In this document: positions 25,901 to 35,640 of the stretch, piece by piece
How the letters are laid out: each line of letters begins with the position of its first letter
Position numbering within the stretch: position 1 is the first letter of the stretch
From: Aphis gossypii
Lineage: Eukaryota; Arthropoda; Insecta; Hemiptera; Aphididae
DNA length: 64,000 nucleotides
Direction of reading: 5' to 3'
NCBI RefSeq assembly: GCF_020184175.1
Contig: NC_065530.1
Span: 81,631,260 to 81,695,259 of the forward strand
Notes under the pieces: model-generated
The model's database searches: none
The model's input: the letters and a program-made list of their open reading frames with translations, nothing else
What the model was told of the DNA's origin: nothing
Program-made: the position numbers and the translations under genes

Positions 25901-27043
25901 TTTTAAAATAAATTATATTTAGCATAAGTTATACAAATAAAATGTGTGGCTTTAGTAGATTAAGACTGTAGTATATTATATATTTACTACAGATATCAAA
26001 AACCAAAATTTTAATATGGCATCAGTGTGGACCATTGTGGACGAGAATAAGAACACAACGAATTTGATGATGCGTACCAATTAGGTAGTAGTAAATGTGA
26101 CATATTAATGTTTTTTTATAACAATATTACAAATGTAGGTATGTAACCTTTAAAAGTTATGACTAAAACAAATACACTAATAAGGTAACTAAATAAAAAA
26201 AAAAATGAAATTAGATATAGTTAATTGTCAGACCTGAAGATTATAATTTAATACAGATATCAAAGAGACTGTGATTAATATTGAAAGAAAATTCGGGTCA
26301 GAAACAGGTACTTCGTTATATCGACTGGTAAATAAACAGTTTTTAAAACTTAATTAATTTATATTTACCTACCTAATTATATAGAAAAATAAGATTATGT
26401 TAACCATACTTCATTAATTGAATTAAAAAATTTATTTCAGGAAAATTAACTTACATAAAATCATAATATAGGTATTCTAACTGCAGAACATTACACACAC
26501 ATGGTTAAATCCGGAGTTCCATAAATTCTACATAGTTTCATTTAGCTCCTTAACCACTTTTTTTTTCATTCAGTATATTTCCTATGACTGGCCAATTTGA
26601 GCCGGTAGCATTGTAAAATCGTAGACTTCGTGGTCTGGCAGCGCCTCGACCTTTGCGTTTGTTCTGTAAGTAAATACAATTTAGAAAACAAGCTATACAG
26701 TATAGGCAAAACGCAAAAATCTAAACGCTGCCAAAAAAAAAATGTGTATATTTTATAGGTTAAGGGAGAAATTGTGAGAAAAGACCACTGGAAAATTTAC
26801 AATCCATACTTATAAATCTTCCAAACCCCAGAAGTACATTTGACCAACATAATGTGGTCGGTTGCTTACCTTCTTGCCGAAAAGCTCGATCTCCTTGGCT
26901 TTGGTGATGTACAGCTCACGGAGTTGGGCTTTCAAGTCGCTGTTGTTTTGCAACTCGAGCAAGGCTTGAGCGATGGAAAGCTCAAACTGGTCGGGCTCAG
27001 AGTTTCCCTTCTTGACAATTTTGGATTGCGCGGGAACAGGCAT
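22974..27043 (-). CDS. RpS7: 40S ribosomal protein S7 (eS7), complete, 4 coding exons
   Basis: Component of the small ribosomal subunit. Coding exons on the minus strand: 27043-26870 (58 codons), 25868-25687, 25447-25297 and 23051-22974. The lengths 174+182+151+78 give 585 nt, so 194 aa plus stop, the usual eS7 length. All junctions have GT donors and AG acceptors in compatible phases (0, 2, 0). The peptide carries the family hallmarks SDLKAQLREL, VRELEKKFSGKHVVFI, RRILPKPTRK, EIVGKRIRVKLDG and a C-terminus ending in FEFPEPYL. The ATG is immediately preceded by TTTCCATAG, an acceptor, so the 5' UTR is in a separate exon. Coding introns 2 and 3 contain hairpin-forming repeats that look like snoRNAs, and intron 1 contains an exon-like orphan frame. 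Identity is near certain; exon ends were set by frame closure. Confidence 0.97.
23217..23315 (-). ncRNA. hairpin element, intron 3 copy (snoRNA-like)
   Basis: On the RpS7 strand, GTCTG... (from 23271) and ...CAGAC (to 23217) form a basal stem. An internal loop follows, then an upper stem TGTAT/ATACA. The bases after the basal stem include ACAT. The copy in coding intron 2 (25596-25675) shares the loop sequences (GTGTTACTAA and GCGTCTAA) and an upstream word AACATCTGTTTATT. A stem with a bilateral internal loop followed by ACA is the form of an H/ACA guide hairpin. Only one hairpin is evident, so the full RNA boundary is unknown. Confidence 0.5.
23439..23494 (-). ncRNA. array copy 1: lone 5' hairpin, truncated
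   Basis: Carries the core (ATGCACTACAGCGCTCTTTA on the minus strand) but the downstream ANANNA box, second hairpin and ACA present in the other copies are missing. The terminal-loop side also has substitutions (AATAGTTGAATT). Probably a decaying end unit. Confidence 0.4.
23534..23663 (-). ncRNA. array copy 2: candidate box H/ACA snoRNA, 130 nt
   Basis: Minus-strand order: hairpin 23663-23608 closed by GCAC/GTGC with an upper stem ACAGTT/AATTGT; box ATATAA directly after the stem; second hairpin with stem AATCCTCTT/GGGAAGATT; then ACA at 23539-23537, three bases from the proposed 3' end. The H box, two hairpins, ACA and length fit the H/ACA class. No rRNA target was worked out. Confidence 0.55.
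23704..23833 (-). ncRNA. array copy 3: candidate box H/ACA snoRNA
   Basis: Near-identical to copy 2. Core 23833-23778, ATATAA box, second hairpin, ACA at 23709-23707. Confidence 0.55.
23874..24003 (-). ncRNA. array copy 4: candidate box H/ACA snoRNA
   Basis: Near-identical to copy 3. Core 24003-23948, ACA at 23879-23877. Confidence 0.55.
24044..24173 (-). ncRNA. array copy 5: candidate box H/ACA snoRNA
   Basis: Core 24173-24118, ACA at 24049-24047. It differs from copy 4 mainly in the loop side of the second hairpin (TTTGGG in place of CTTGGG). Confidence 0.55.
24213..24341 (-). ncRNA. array copy 6: candidate box H/ACA snoRNA
   Basis: Core 24341-24286, ACA at 24218-24216. One base is missing just before the ACA, and a G replaces an A in the terminal loop (TTTTGTATAATT). 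Confidence 0.5.
24380..24510 (-). ncRNA. array copy 7: diverged candidate box H/ACA snoRNA
   Basis: The most informative copy. The core upper stem becomes a perfect ACAGTT/AACTGT pairing with a changed loop. The post-stem box becomes ATATTA (still ANANNA). The second hairpin has a different sequence (CATTCTA/TTAGATG with one bulge) yet still folds, and the TTTACATTT end is kept (ACA at 24385-24383). Structure retained despite sequence change supports an RNA. Confidence 0.55.
24828..25147. mobile_element. MITE-like element in RpS7 intron 3, 320 bp
   Basis: The left end AGTACACGCAAAGCGGCACT is matched in reverse by AGTGCCGCAAGTGTGTACT on the right (read back: AGTACACACTTGCGGCACT). These are imperfect terminal inverted repeats of about 20 bp. 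Flanks are only weakly similar (TTACAACA versus AACTAACA), so the target duplication is unsure and the superfamily unassigned. The inside is AT-rich and non-coding. Confidence 0.55.
25596..25675 (-). ncRNA. hairpin element, intron 2 copy (snoRNA-like)
   Basis: On the minus strand GTCTGC (25648-25643) pairs with GCGGAC (25601-25596, one G-U pair). Above an internal loop, TGTATA pairs with TACATA. GGACATAA follows, giving an ACA. It starts only 38 bases into the intron, so a preceding hairpin cannot fit: either a single-hairpin RNA or the 5' half of a longer one. Compared with 23217-23315, basal and upper stems differ in sequence but still pair. Confidence 0.5.
26550..26663 (-). CDS. orphan exon-like frame in RpS7 intron 1, 37 aa
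   Basis: On the minus strand an acceptor TTTACTTACAG is followed in phase 0 by a 37-codon frame that starts NKRKGRGAARPRSLRF and ends in a TAA at 26552-26550. The sequence is much richer in G, C and CpG than the intron around it. RpS7 exon 1 also ends in phase 0, so splicing to this exon would give a truncated 95-residue product. No strong donor follows (GTTAAG near 26553 is weak) and no AATAAA is close. It could be an alternative terminal or NMD exon, or a fragment of another gene. I do not recognise the peptide. Confidence 0.4.
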   Translation of the reverse strand, partial: NKRKGRGAARPRSLRFYNATGSNWPVIGNILNEKKSG

Positions 27044-27174
27044 CTATGGAAACGCACGACGGCGTGTTATTATTTAAATTTTTCATCCGATCGAATCGGC
27101 CGATCGGGCGCCCGGAAAACGTCGAGCCTCGGCCAAGAACACGGGGCACCGAACGGAATGACATAATTACGTAC

Positions 27175-27240
27175 CTTGGAAGTGGGTGGTTTTCTGATGA
27201 TGGTCCGAGGACTTGGTCAAGTCGAAAAAACGTGCAAAAG
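27175..27240 (-). other. RpS7: probable RpS7 5' UTR exon
   Basis: A strong donor, CCAAG|GTACGT, lies at 27175/27174, and the acceptor CCATAG abuts the ATG at 27043, giving a 131-base intron. A pyrimidine run (CTTTTG, C at 27240) could be the 5'-TOP start usual in ribosomal protein mRNAs, but the start site is a guess. Other pyrimidine runs exist up to 27390. Confidence 0.5.
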
Positions 27241-27470
27241 AACCACAGACGGTTGGCGTTCCGGACACGAAACGGCGAGTGGAGGCGACAATTCGGCGAT
27301 GGTATAGTGTACGTGTCCCGTAAGGTGTTAACCCCTCTCCCACCAAAACCGATGGGACGGGCTTGTAGAGTGGTAAGCATGGATCGGAAGACCGTCGCCG
27401 GCACGGTACTGCAGTGTGCACTGACGTACGGTGTTTCTCGTTCTTTCTTTTACGACGGTTAAGTTTCATT
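27241..27470 (-). promoter_or_regulatory. RpS7: RpS7 promoter region, GC/CpG-rich
   Basis: The stretch upstream of RpS7 is the most GC- and CpG-rich part of the window (for example GCCGGCGACGG near 27394-27404). The overlapping open frames on both strands here look like by-products of GC content: they have no motif and disagree with the RpS7 exon structure. I read it as a housekeeping-type promoter. Confidence 0.55.
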
Positions 27471-27514
27471 CACTGTAAAATTCAGCGAGACAGATTTAAA
27501 AATTAATTTAATTC

Positions 27515-27546
27515 CACAGATATATAAAATTTTTTATATATCTGTG
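27515..27546. repeat. 32-bp perfect palindrome
   Basis: Two 15-base arms (CACAGATATATAAAA and its reverse complement) are separated by TT. It lies about 300 bp upstream of the probable RpS7 start. It could be a cruciform, a bidirectional protein site or a tiny transposon relic. Confidence 0.8.
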
Positions 27547-27606
27547 TTTAATTCACACAATTATTATTACTTAATACTTTTGGCATTTCATTAATTTAAT
27601 TACTAA

Positions 27607-27774
27607 CAGGGCCGTATTACCGCTTAGACTGTACAGGCTAAGCTTGGGGCGGCAAATATTAAAGGGCGACAAATTTTATATAATGGTCGAAACGAAATAG
27701 CAAATTTTACCTATGTAAATTAGGTGGTAAATTTATTTTAGCCTATGGGCGGCAAAAACCTTAATCCGGCTCTG
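27607..27774. mobile_element. hAT-type MITE, 168 bp
   Basis: Left end CAGGGCCGTATTACCG, right end TTAATCCGGCTCTG, with imperfect inverted repeats. Flanks are ATTACTAA (27599-27606) and ATTACCAA (27775-27782), an 8-bp target duplication with one mismatch. Non-coding. Inserted just upstream of the RpS7 promoter. Confidence 0.85.
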
Positions 27775-28574
27775 ATTACCAATTACCTGATCGCTATATT
27801 ATATTATTTTTTTAAAAAATCAATATGATATCCACGAATTAAATTTTCATTTACACCTACAATGTGTATATTTTTTGTATAATAAGTACCTAGGTATGAT
27901 ACAATTTTCATTTAAAAAAGTTATTTTCAATTTTATTTTATATAATTATACATATATATTTTAATCAATTTCGTTTTCATGTAGTTTGTTTGGTGTAATG
28001 TGTGAATGAGAATTGTTTAAAATTAATAATCACAAATAAAATCATTAACAAATAACAATTACCAATATTACAGACTCAATGATCAAAATAGACGTTTTTA
28101 TTTTATCAAAATGTAATATTATTTAGTCGAAAATTGCCTACTATAGCCTGACTAGTCACAGGTACCTAAATATCTGATATTCAATGGAAAATGGATATTG
28201 GACAATACCTACTATTGGAGCCATGTTTGATACTTTGATAGTGTAATATTATTACAAAAATAGACTGAGCATCTGTTATAATTTTCATTAATTTTAATCA
28301 AGTATTTAAATTATTAAGAAACCTTTATCATTGAGAGAAAAAGTGTGGAATCTCTGTGTAAAGCTTTTAAAAAGTACAATAAGCGCATTTACAGCATAAA
28401 AATCAAATTTAAACTCTTATAACTTTTTTTATAACAGTTTTAGCAAATCCTAAAAAAAATTCGTTTTACTCCAAAATATATAATACCTATATAATTAAAC
28501 TGTCAAAAACTATAAAACGAACCACCCTCTATTAAACCATTTTGCGTTTAACAATAAAATCATAGCCACAATTT

Positions 28575-28630
28575 TTCGTAGGCCTTAGGTACAGTGCCTA
28601 TTATAGTGCCTATGCGTTAATACGGCCTTG
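28575..28630. mobile_element. isolated hAT-like terminal inverted repeat
   Basis: GCGTTAATACGGCCTTG at 28614-28630 is, in reverse, CAAGGCCGTATTAACGC, nearly the left end of the MITE at 27607 (CAGGGCCGTATTACCGC). No partner end was found nearby, so this is a fragment or the far end of a nested element. Confidence 0.5.
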
Positions 28631-30480
28631 GTCATAAGTAAATCTTACTCTAATCAAAAAATCTTAAAAATATATAGGTACCTACCTATAATCACTTATC
28701 AGTATTTTTTTTTATACAGATATTTTAAGTTAAAATCTGGTCGAAATTAGATATTTCTTTAAATGAAGAATAGCGATTTTAGTTATTTTGTTATACTTTA
28801 TAAAAATATTGTGGGTTGGTACCTAGGTAATTGTATCTTTTAACGTATACAATTGTATCATTATATTTTAATATTTTATACACACAATGACATTTAAATA
28901 TGTAATATTAGTAATGTTATCGGTAAAAATTGTTTTGCTTTATACAAATGTGGCTATGAGGATATCAAGGTTAGGTTATACCTATGTAGACATGTAGTAC
29001 ACTAGTACTTAATTACCTTTTATAGCCTATAGGTACCGAAAACTAGGCACAGTCGCAGTTAAGTCCGAATTTGATGGGCTGGACTTAGTTTCTAAGTGTA
29101 AATGATATAAATGTTATGATATTGTATTATTGTGTTAAATATATCCATATTATTCCGTATTCGTACAAATCGTACTAATGCGTAACTGCCGTAACTTAAT
29201 ATTATTGTGTACCTCATTGCCTCAAATCTCAAAGGATTAATGAAATAATGCAGTAGTTTGGGAAGAGAAAGAAATTAAAATACTATAGGTACTAATGTCA
29301 ATAATAAGTTTTTAATACTATAAATATCAAAATAATGTGTAATAATATTATAATAAAAATTATTTCACTTAAATTTTTACGAACCTAAGTTTGATAATAA
29401 AATATATGTAGCCGTAGCGGTAGAGAGCCTATATATAATATATATATTATTATATTATATTATATTATTATTATATATATATATTTATTATACAGGCTCT
29501 CTAGCCGTAGGTATAAGCATTATAATAATTTATGTAATTAAATGAAAAATTCTTGAATACAAGTTTTATGATATTTGAAAAAAAAAACAGTGATGGTGTT
29601 AAATAAATCGAAAAGTTGTATTATTGCTGATATAACTAATTAGTCTGATTAAATATCATATCGTTATAGAATTTTAAGTTTTTTTTTAGTTTTTTGACAA
29701 AAAAAAAAATTAAATACATAATACTAGTAAAAATATAATAGGACCATAATAAAATATAATATAGTCATGTAGGTGATATCATTGATTAATGATTATAAAT
29801 ACTTTTGTATTAATGCGGTAGGTAAAAGAAAAAAATTCAATTTTATGAAATTTGTAAGTCTATGTGTGTGGTATAAGAATAAGTATGTAATTCAAGTTTT
29901 TGGTTCAAGTTTGTAAGTTCACATAATATCACAAAAGAACATTGAAGCAAGACGTTTAGACGTCTTCTCTTGATGGCTCTACTATCAATATAATATTTGT
30001 GAACGATAACAGCAGCGCAATCTACCGTCGTTATTTTAAAGATTATAACAACCTCTCAAATGAAACCTACACAGTCTACCACTTTTTTTCGTCACTAGTT
30101 GCCGCTGCTATAAGCGATTTTTTGTTTTACTACTTTTATTTTTATTGTAAACTCAGTAGTCACTATTATAGTATTATATCTATAATAGATATAGACTCAT
30201 AGACTTATAACTTATAAGTTATATGTCTTTGCGTAGACTACTTTTAACGCTCTACAAAATTGCAGGAATATTGTCGATAGGTATTATGGTAACGGTACGT
30301 TATGGTAATTATTAATTAATGAGTGGGAGTCAACTGGAAGATATTAGTCTCTTCTAAGAACGAACTAAGATTTTAGTTTGTGCTTCAAAGTTATCAAGAT
30401 AACTCAGGCATTCAGCAGTTAGCTGACAGCTTCCTCAAGTATTATAGGTATAACTGTATAAGTGAATAAGTGATCATTCA
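28631..30480. other. AT-rich non-coding stretch
   Basis: No gene seen. A 67-codon frame near 30000 lacks motifs. Contains the flanked TA-rich palindrome listed at 29418. Confidence 0.5.
29418..29501. repeat. TA-rich palindromic insert between 9-bp direct repeats
   Basis: TAGAGAGCCT (29421-29430) and AGGCTCTCTA (29494-29503) are exact inverted repeats around pure TA-type sequence. TAGCCGTAG occurs on both sides (29409-29417 and 29502-29510). This looks like a small insertion with a target duplication, or a TA expansion inside a hairpin. Confidence 0.6.
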
Positions 30481-30481
30481 G

Positions 30482-30619
30482 TATCCGACATCCACTATCA
30501 CTATGGTAATTTCAACTGAACGTTATCTGGCTGTCAGCAAGAGTGCAAAATGTCTAAATCTGTCATTTGAAAACAATATTGAGTTCATTAATCAAAAGTC
30601 CAATAACAGAAACTATCTA
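30482..30619 (+). pseudogene. class A GPCR TM3-like fragment
   Basis: After an AG (CATTCAG, a possible acceptor) the plus strand reads STITMVISTERYLAVSKSAK from 30491. The order is TM3 end, then E-R-Y (a D/E-R-Y motif), then the A-V-S/C-x-P-like start of loop 2. The frame runs on to a TAA without further GPCR features, and there is no good donor after the motif. Most likely a lone exon or relic of a neuropeptide-type receptor. A chance match of a 20-residue stretch is possible but less likely given the ordered motif. Confidence 0.4.
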
Positions 30620-33310
30620 CTGTATTAATATAATGCATACCAATAATTTATTTTTTATTTTTATTAATTAAATAAAAATAATTACAACTATTTGTATTTG
30701 TATAATTTTGGAGGTATTATACTTGAACAAATCGAATAATTTGGTTAAATATTAGAAGGAATAACATAAATTAATTTACAAAATTATAATTCCAAATGTA
30801 AATATAACGTAATACTATGTTAATAGAGAATGGAATATGTAGGTTAATGAAGTTTAAGATATTTGAAAAAAAGATTGATATTTAAGTCAGAAAAATTGTT
30901 AATTGTAAGATAAAAAGTCAGACAACAAAATAATTCATCACAATTCATAGACATAGCATAAAGAACCATGAGTTTATGTACCTTAGGGCTTTTTTGTTGA
31001 TTTGACTATTATTGTTACAGCTAAATTGAATGTACGTTAAAGTTAGTCCTTAGTTTTGTTGAATTGACCTAGTTCATAATCTAAAGTACTTAATTCATAT
31101 CATAAATCGTAATTATACACTTTTTGTTACTTCCCTTTCTGTAGCTTAAGTAAAAGAATTTGTGCCCAATGGAAAAAAATGTAAAGGGTCACATTCCTAT
31201 TTAGTTAAAATGTAAAAATAGTAAACAAAGATTATGTCCATAATAGTAGTGTAATTTAGTAATCTTTTTTCTTTTTTATTTTATTAAATAACTAAATATA
31301 CATAGATATATTATAATTTGTTAACAAATTATAGCTATATATTATGTATATGTTAACAGTTAAAATTTTACTTTACCAACTTTTAAATTTGAAAAGTTGT
31401 AAATAGTGTACCTGATAGCCATTCTTGTATCATTGAATTCCATATAAGTACTTCATGATAATTTTTAATTTGAAAATAATTGCTCAGCTATAACTATTGT
31501 CACATGTATGGTTAATAAGATTATTAATAATGAACATACTTCTAGAAAACTACTACTCTTATAATAATATTTTATAATTAATAATTTGGCATATTCTTTT
31601 GTAATATTAATTTTTTCTATTTCACTTCTTAACATTTTAATAATAAAATAAATAATAATTGAATCAATAAGTGTTCAGATAAATCAGATGAACATTGTTT
31701 TATCTCTAAGTTCTGTGTCTTTTAAAGTCAATATTATTACAGTTGTTAAAAATAAAAATAAATTTGAAATCTTTTTTAGATCAATGAATTTGTATTTTAA
31801 TGAAATTCTACAATGTTTACTGGACATTGGTGTAAAATAAATTCTTTTAGATTTACAATCCTATGATCCCATTTAAGCTGAAACATGTTAAAGTGTTTTT
31901 TAGTTAAATTCTTTCTTTTATTTCCAATAGTAATTGAAATTTATAATCATTATATTATATAAATGTTTTATCGTTAACGTTTGTATAATGTTGAAAGAAG
32001 ATATACAATTGATTATTATTATTTTTTTTATTTTCAACACAAATATTTTTGGTAATGTTTTTTATGCAGTATGCTGGAAAAGCTAAAAGGCACCCAATAT
32101 TCTGAGCCCTATGCAGCCACATTCCATGCATTCCCTTATTTACACCACTGCTCCTTTTATTGGAATTCTTAATATTTTATTTTTAATTGTTGATCTATTT
32201 ATATAATGATTTCCAAAATATTTATAGAATTGGTGCATGATTTTATAGATAATTGGCTATCATTCAAGATTTGTATATGTTATTGCAAGTAACAATTGGT
32301 TGAACCAAAAATTATTATATTATGTAGGTACAATTGTTTATGAAAAGCAGTAAGAAAAATTATGTTACCTACCTACTTATATAAAAATGTACAATTTAGT
32401 TCAAAAATAGGACTGGGATTTTAAACTGTTCTCTTAAACTAAATGCAAAAAAAAAATGGTTTATATTAGGAAATATTGATTAAGTTAATATTCTTCATAT
32501 AAAAATATTAATGATTATTGTTTCCAAATTTTATTAAAAAATAAAGATTAATTAAAATAATGAAGACAGCCCCGCTTGTGCTATAAAACATAAATAGATA
32601 ATAAGAATTATAATTATAATTATTATAATATGGGTGTCAAATATGGTATATTTCCACGCAAACATTCAAATAATTTAAATTCACTATTCAGAAAAAAAAA
32701 ATTCCAATTTTATTAAATGATAGCCTATAAAACTTAAAGCTACTAACATTGACATGCGTAGTGGTGGGGGGAGGTGCTGGGTAATGGGTATGCCATGACA
32801 TCCTCTGCGGTTAGCGTGGCAAGCTGATATTTTGTTCTTGACTCTTTAATTAGGTATAATTTATTAATCTTATCATAAACAGAAATTAGTTAAAATATTT
32901 TGACTGTTAAGCTAACATATTGATGAGTTAAAAAATGTATATTCTTTTGACCGAAGATTAGAACTAGACTAAAATGTCACATAATTTAAACTAATATTAA
33001 TACATTTTAATGGTAAAATTATAATTGTATTTATAAATATAAATTGATTATTGTTATGTGAATTTTATTTTGTAATTGTGTGAAAATTTATTTAAAAAAA
33101 ATGTAGATTTATGACTTTTTGGAGGGAGGTTAAATTGAGTTATTTGAAATATACTAGCGTTCCCTGTAAAATCTTATGCACCTACGCTATGCCTACAAAT
33201 GTATGAAAATAATAGTATATTTTAAAAAGGATAAAAATATGTATTAAATAATATTTGTGGTATGATAAAATGCAAACCATATTTAAAACAGTTTATGAGA
33301 AAAACTCCAT
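30620..33310. other. AT-rich non-coding stretch with transposon scraps
   Basis: No gene seen. 32085-32160 ends in a TTTACACCACTGCTCC word that, reversed, looks like a hAT end (CAGTGGTGTAAAT). 32755-32830 is G-rich (GTGGTGGGGGGAGG) and 33120-33195 has a related look. None has two definable ends. Confidence 0.45.
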
Positions 33311-33316
33311 TTTATT
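33311..33316 (-). terminator. mRpS25: mRpS25 polyadenylation signal AATAAA
   Basis: AATAAA on the minus strand, about 60 bases after the mRpS25 stop codon. Confidence 0.75.
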
Positions 33317-33374
33317 GTGACTATAAACCTTAATATAACAAAAAAAGTATTTACATAAAACCAAGTGTTATACA

Positions 33375-33962
33375 TTATGATTCCTCATTTTTGTATTTGC
33401 CCCTCCAAGATTTAGGCAATGGTACAACAGCTGGACACGGAACTTGTCCAAAAATTTCACACATACAATGTTTTTCACACATGTATCCAAAATTGGCAAT
33501 ATTATCTTTTTTCTCTTTAGCCATGGCTTCCATTTGGAGTGTTTCTTTTGGTTTTCCAAGAACTTCTAATACATGATCATGGATTCGATCCTTGTCACGA
33601 TTATCAACATCAATCAACAGATCTTTACCATCATTCATGAAACATCTAAATAAATATATAATAAATTATAATATAATATTTATGTAAAAGGTTATATTTA
33701 ATTGTTATCATGAATGAAAATATGCATACCTTATAAATGGCGTTGGTGTCATGTTCTTAAGAGTCAGTACTTGAACATCGGGATTTTTAAATTGAATTTG
33801 AGGCAGGTGCCAAAATACAAAATCTCGGGTGCCACGATGGTTTTCACCCAATGTGTTGTAGTGAATTGATACAATTTTAATTCGGTCTTTAAACACTATC
33901 TTACCAGCTTCCAAATATTGTATAGTTCTCCGTATAGGAGCAGCACCTTTCATGAACGGCAT
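33375..33962 (-). CDS. mRpS25: mitochondrial ribosomal protein S25 (mS25), complete, 2 exons
   Basis: Component of the mitochondrial small ribosomal subunit, imported into the matrix. Exons on the minus strand are 33962-33730 (233 nt) and 33645-33375 (271 nt), joined in phase 2 with a GT donor (GTATGC) and an AG acceptor (TTTATTTAG). Together they are 504 nt, so 167 aa plus stop, a normal length. Family hallmarks in order: MPFMKG...PIRRTIQYLEAG at the start, IQFKNPDVQ, LKNMTPTPFIR across the junction, ANFGYMCEKHCMCE, and GQVPCPAVVPLPKSWRGKYK near the end, with paired cysteines as in insect and vertebrate homologues. A 40-base imperfect hairpin lies 140 bp upstream. Confidence 0.95.
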
Positions 33963-34102
33963 AGCTTAAATGTACAATACTACTAGACGATTTAAAAGTA
34001 ATAACAAAAACTAACTTAACCAAGCTATTTAAAAATTCAAAGTGTTTCGGCTTTTGCTCATACTATTTATTTAATTTTTAGTTGATTATAAATTTATAAA
34101 TC
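33963..34102 (-). promoter_or_regulatory. mRpS25: presumed mRpS25 5' UTR/promoter
   Basis: Position only: the sequence directly upstream of the ATG. No TATA box or pyrimidine start can be singled out. Confidence 0.3.
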
Positions 34103-34143
34103 GTTATCACGATGTAGAGAAGATATCTACATCGTGTGATAAC
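34103..34143. repeat. 41-bp imperfect inverted repeat upstream of mRpS25
   Basis: GTTATCACGATGTAGA and TCTACATCGTGTGATAAC are reverse complements except for a 2-base insertion, with a 7-base loop. It sits about 140 bp upstream of the mRpS25 ATG. Confidence 0.75.
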
Positions 34144-35265
34144 CATTAAAAAAAAAAGATAAGGGTATCACTGGTCTGTTCTTGGTAAATACATGTACAA
34201 GTTAACGTGGTATACAAACCATACCTATTTTATGGTAGGTGTATGGTGGTAACAAACGAAATTTAAATTTAAGTTGTTTTTTTTATAATTACGGTTTACT
34301 TTTTTTTTATATTTTGTGAACTCGTGTAGTCGTGTGTCATGAAAAAATGATTTTTTATGTGTTTAACGTTTGTAGTGTTTGTACATTGTGTATTTTTCAA
34401 AGCAATCGTTCCATCGCGTTATGGGTTTTTTTTTAATGATTATTAAAATGTGTATTAATTGTCTTAACAAAATTCATACAAAACATAGTGTAATAGTGAA
34501 TTATTATTAGCTTTTGAATAGAAAACCAAAAGTTTATCGAATGAGTATTAGCAGGTAAATTTAATAAGACAAAATAATAATAATTATGGTTGCAATAATA
34601 TATATTATTTTACATTTATATGAATGTACGACTGTAATCTGTATACGAGTATATTATTATTTATTATAAACTGTTACTCCAGTAATTGTAGCGTGTCCAG
34701 ATTTTTTCTTTGAAGGTTTCAATCATTAGTCAGTTTTTTAAATTTAAAATATTCAATTTAAATAGATTGATATCCAAGGTTTAAAAATGTGATATAAATA
34801 TTGTATAATATCTCAAAAAAGTTGTTATAGGTATCTACAGCAGTTGAAAAATGTCAAAAATACGTGTAGTTTTTTGTTACATCCGATTTAAGATAAAATT
34901 GTCCGTCTCCTTCGCTTATACTTAAAGATGTCAATGATTTATTGAATGTATTAAATTCAAACTTACTTTGTTCGTATTGGACATTGGTATACATAAGCAT
35001 GTACAGATTTATAGATTATCTTATCAGATTATTGTCTGATTATATAATTGTTGAGTTATTTTTAATTTATTAAAGCAATAGTATATTTACAGAAAATTTC
35101 TGAAACTAAAACTCATGTAACAAAAAACTAAACTAATTTTTATGTACAGAGTGATCATAATTCATATTATATCACGTCATTCACATTATTTACTTATTAT
35201 GATCATTTGTTTACCTACATTTTTTTCAATAAAAATGTATAGGTGTTATTTTTGTTTTTAATATA

Positions 35266-35306
<41 letters not shown>

Positions 35307-35640
35307 TTTTGACACACTTTATGCCTGTACAATATATTTATCATATTATTGTAAAACCTATAGTAACTATGTGAATTAGAAAAATAAATTAAGGTTTTTG
35401 TAATAAATTGGACAAAATAAATATATTATTATATATTTATATACACTCATATAATATATATATATAATATATACTATAAAATTGATAACACACTAATAAA
35501 GTAATACGGCAAATAGATTGTGTATTACCTATATTTTGTGATTATATTATCATTAGTTTTTTTTCCGTTGGTTTGTTTTCCGTACACACTACACAGAGAA
35601 AAGCGTATGATAAATATAAAACAAAAAAAATGCTTTTTAA
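34144..35640. other. AT-rich non-coding stretch
   Basis: No gene seen. Includes the TA microsatellite at about 35271-35301 and TA-rich sequence to 35480. Confidence 0.5.
35271..35301. repeat. (TA)n microsatellite
   Basis: About 15 uninterrupted TA units. Confidence 0.85.

Noticed and set aside
26840..27469. Several 77-138 codon open frames on both strands around the RpS7 start
   Set aside because: They overlap RpS7 exon 1 and its GC-rich promoter on mutually exclusive frames and show no domain; GC richness alone lowers stop frequency.
30000..30202. 67-codon frame with Y/F-rich C-terminus
   Set aside because: No ATG in good context, no motif, and it ends in a short TATAGATATAGAC-type repeat.
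33391..33576. 61-codon plus-strand frame opposite mRpS25 exon 2
   Set aside because: It is the antisense shadow of a well-supported coding exon.
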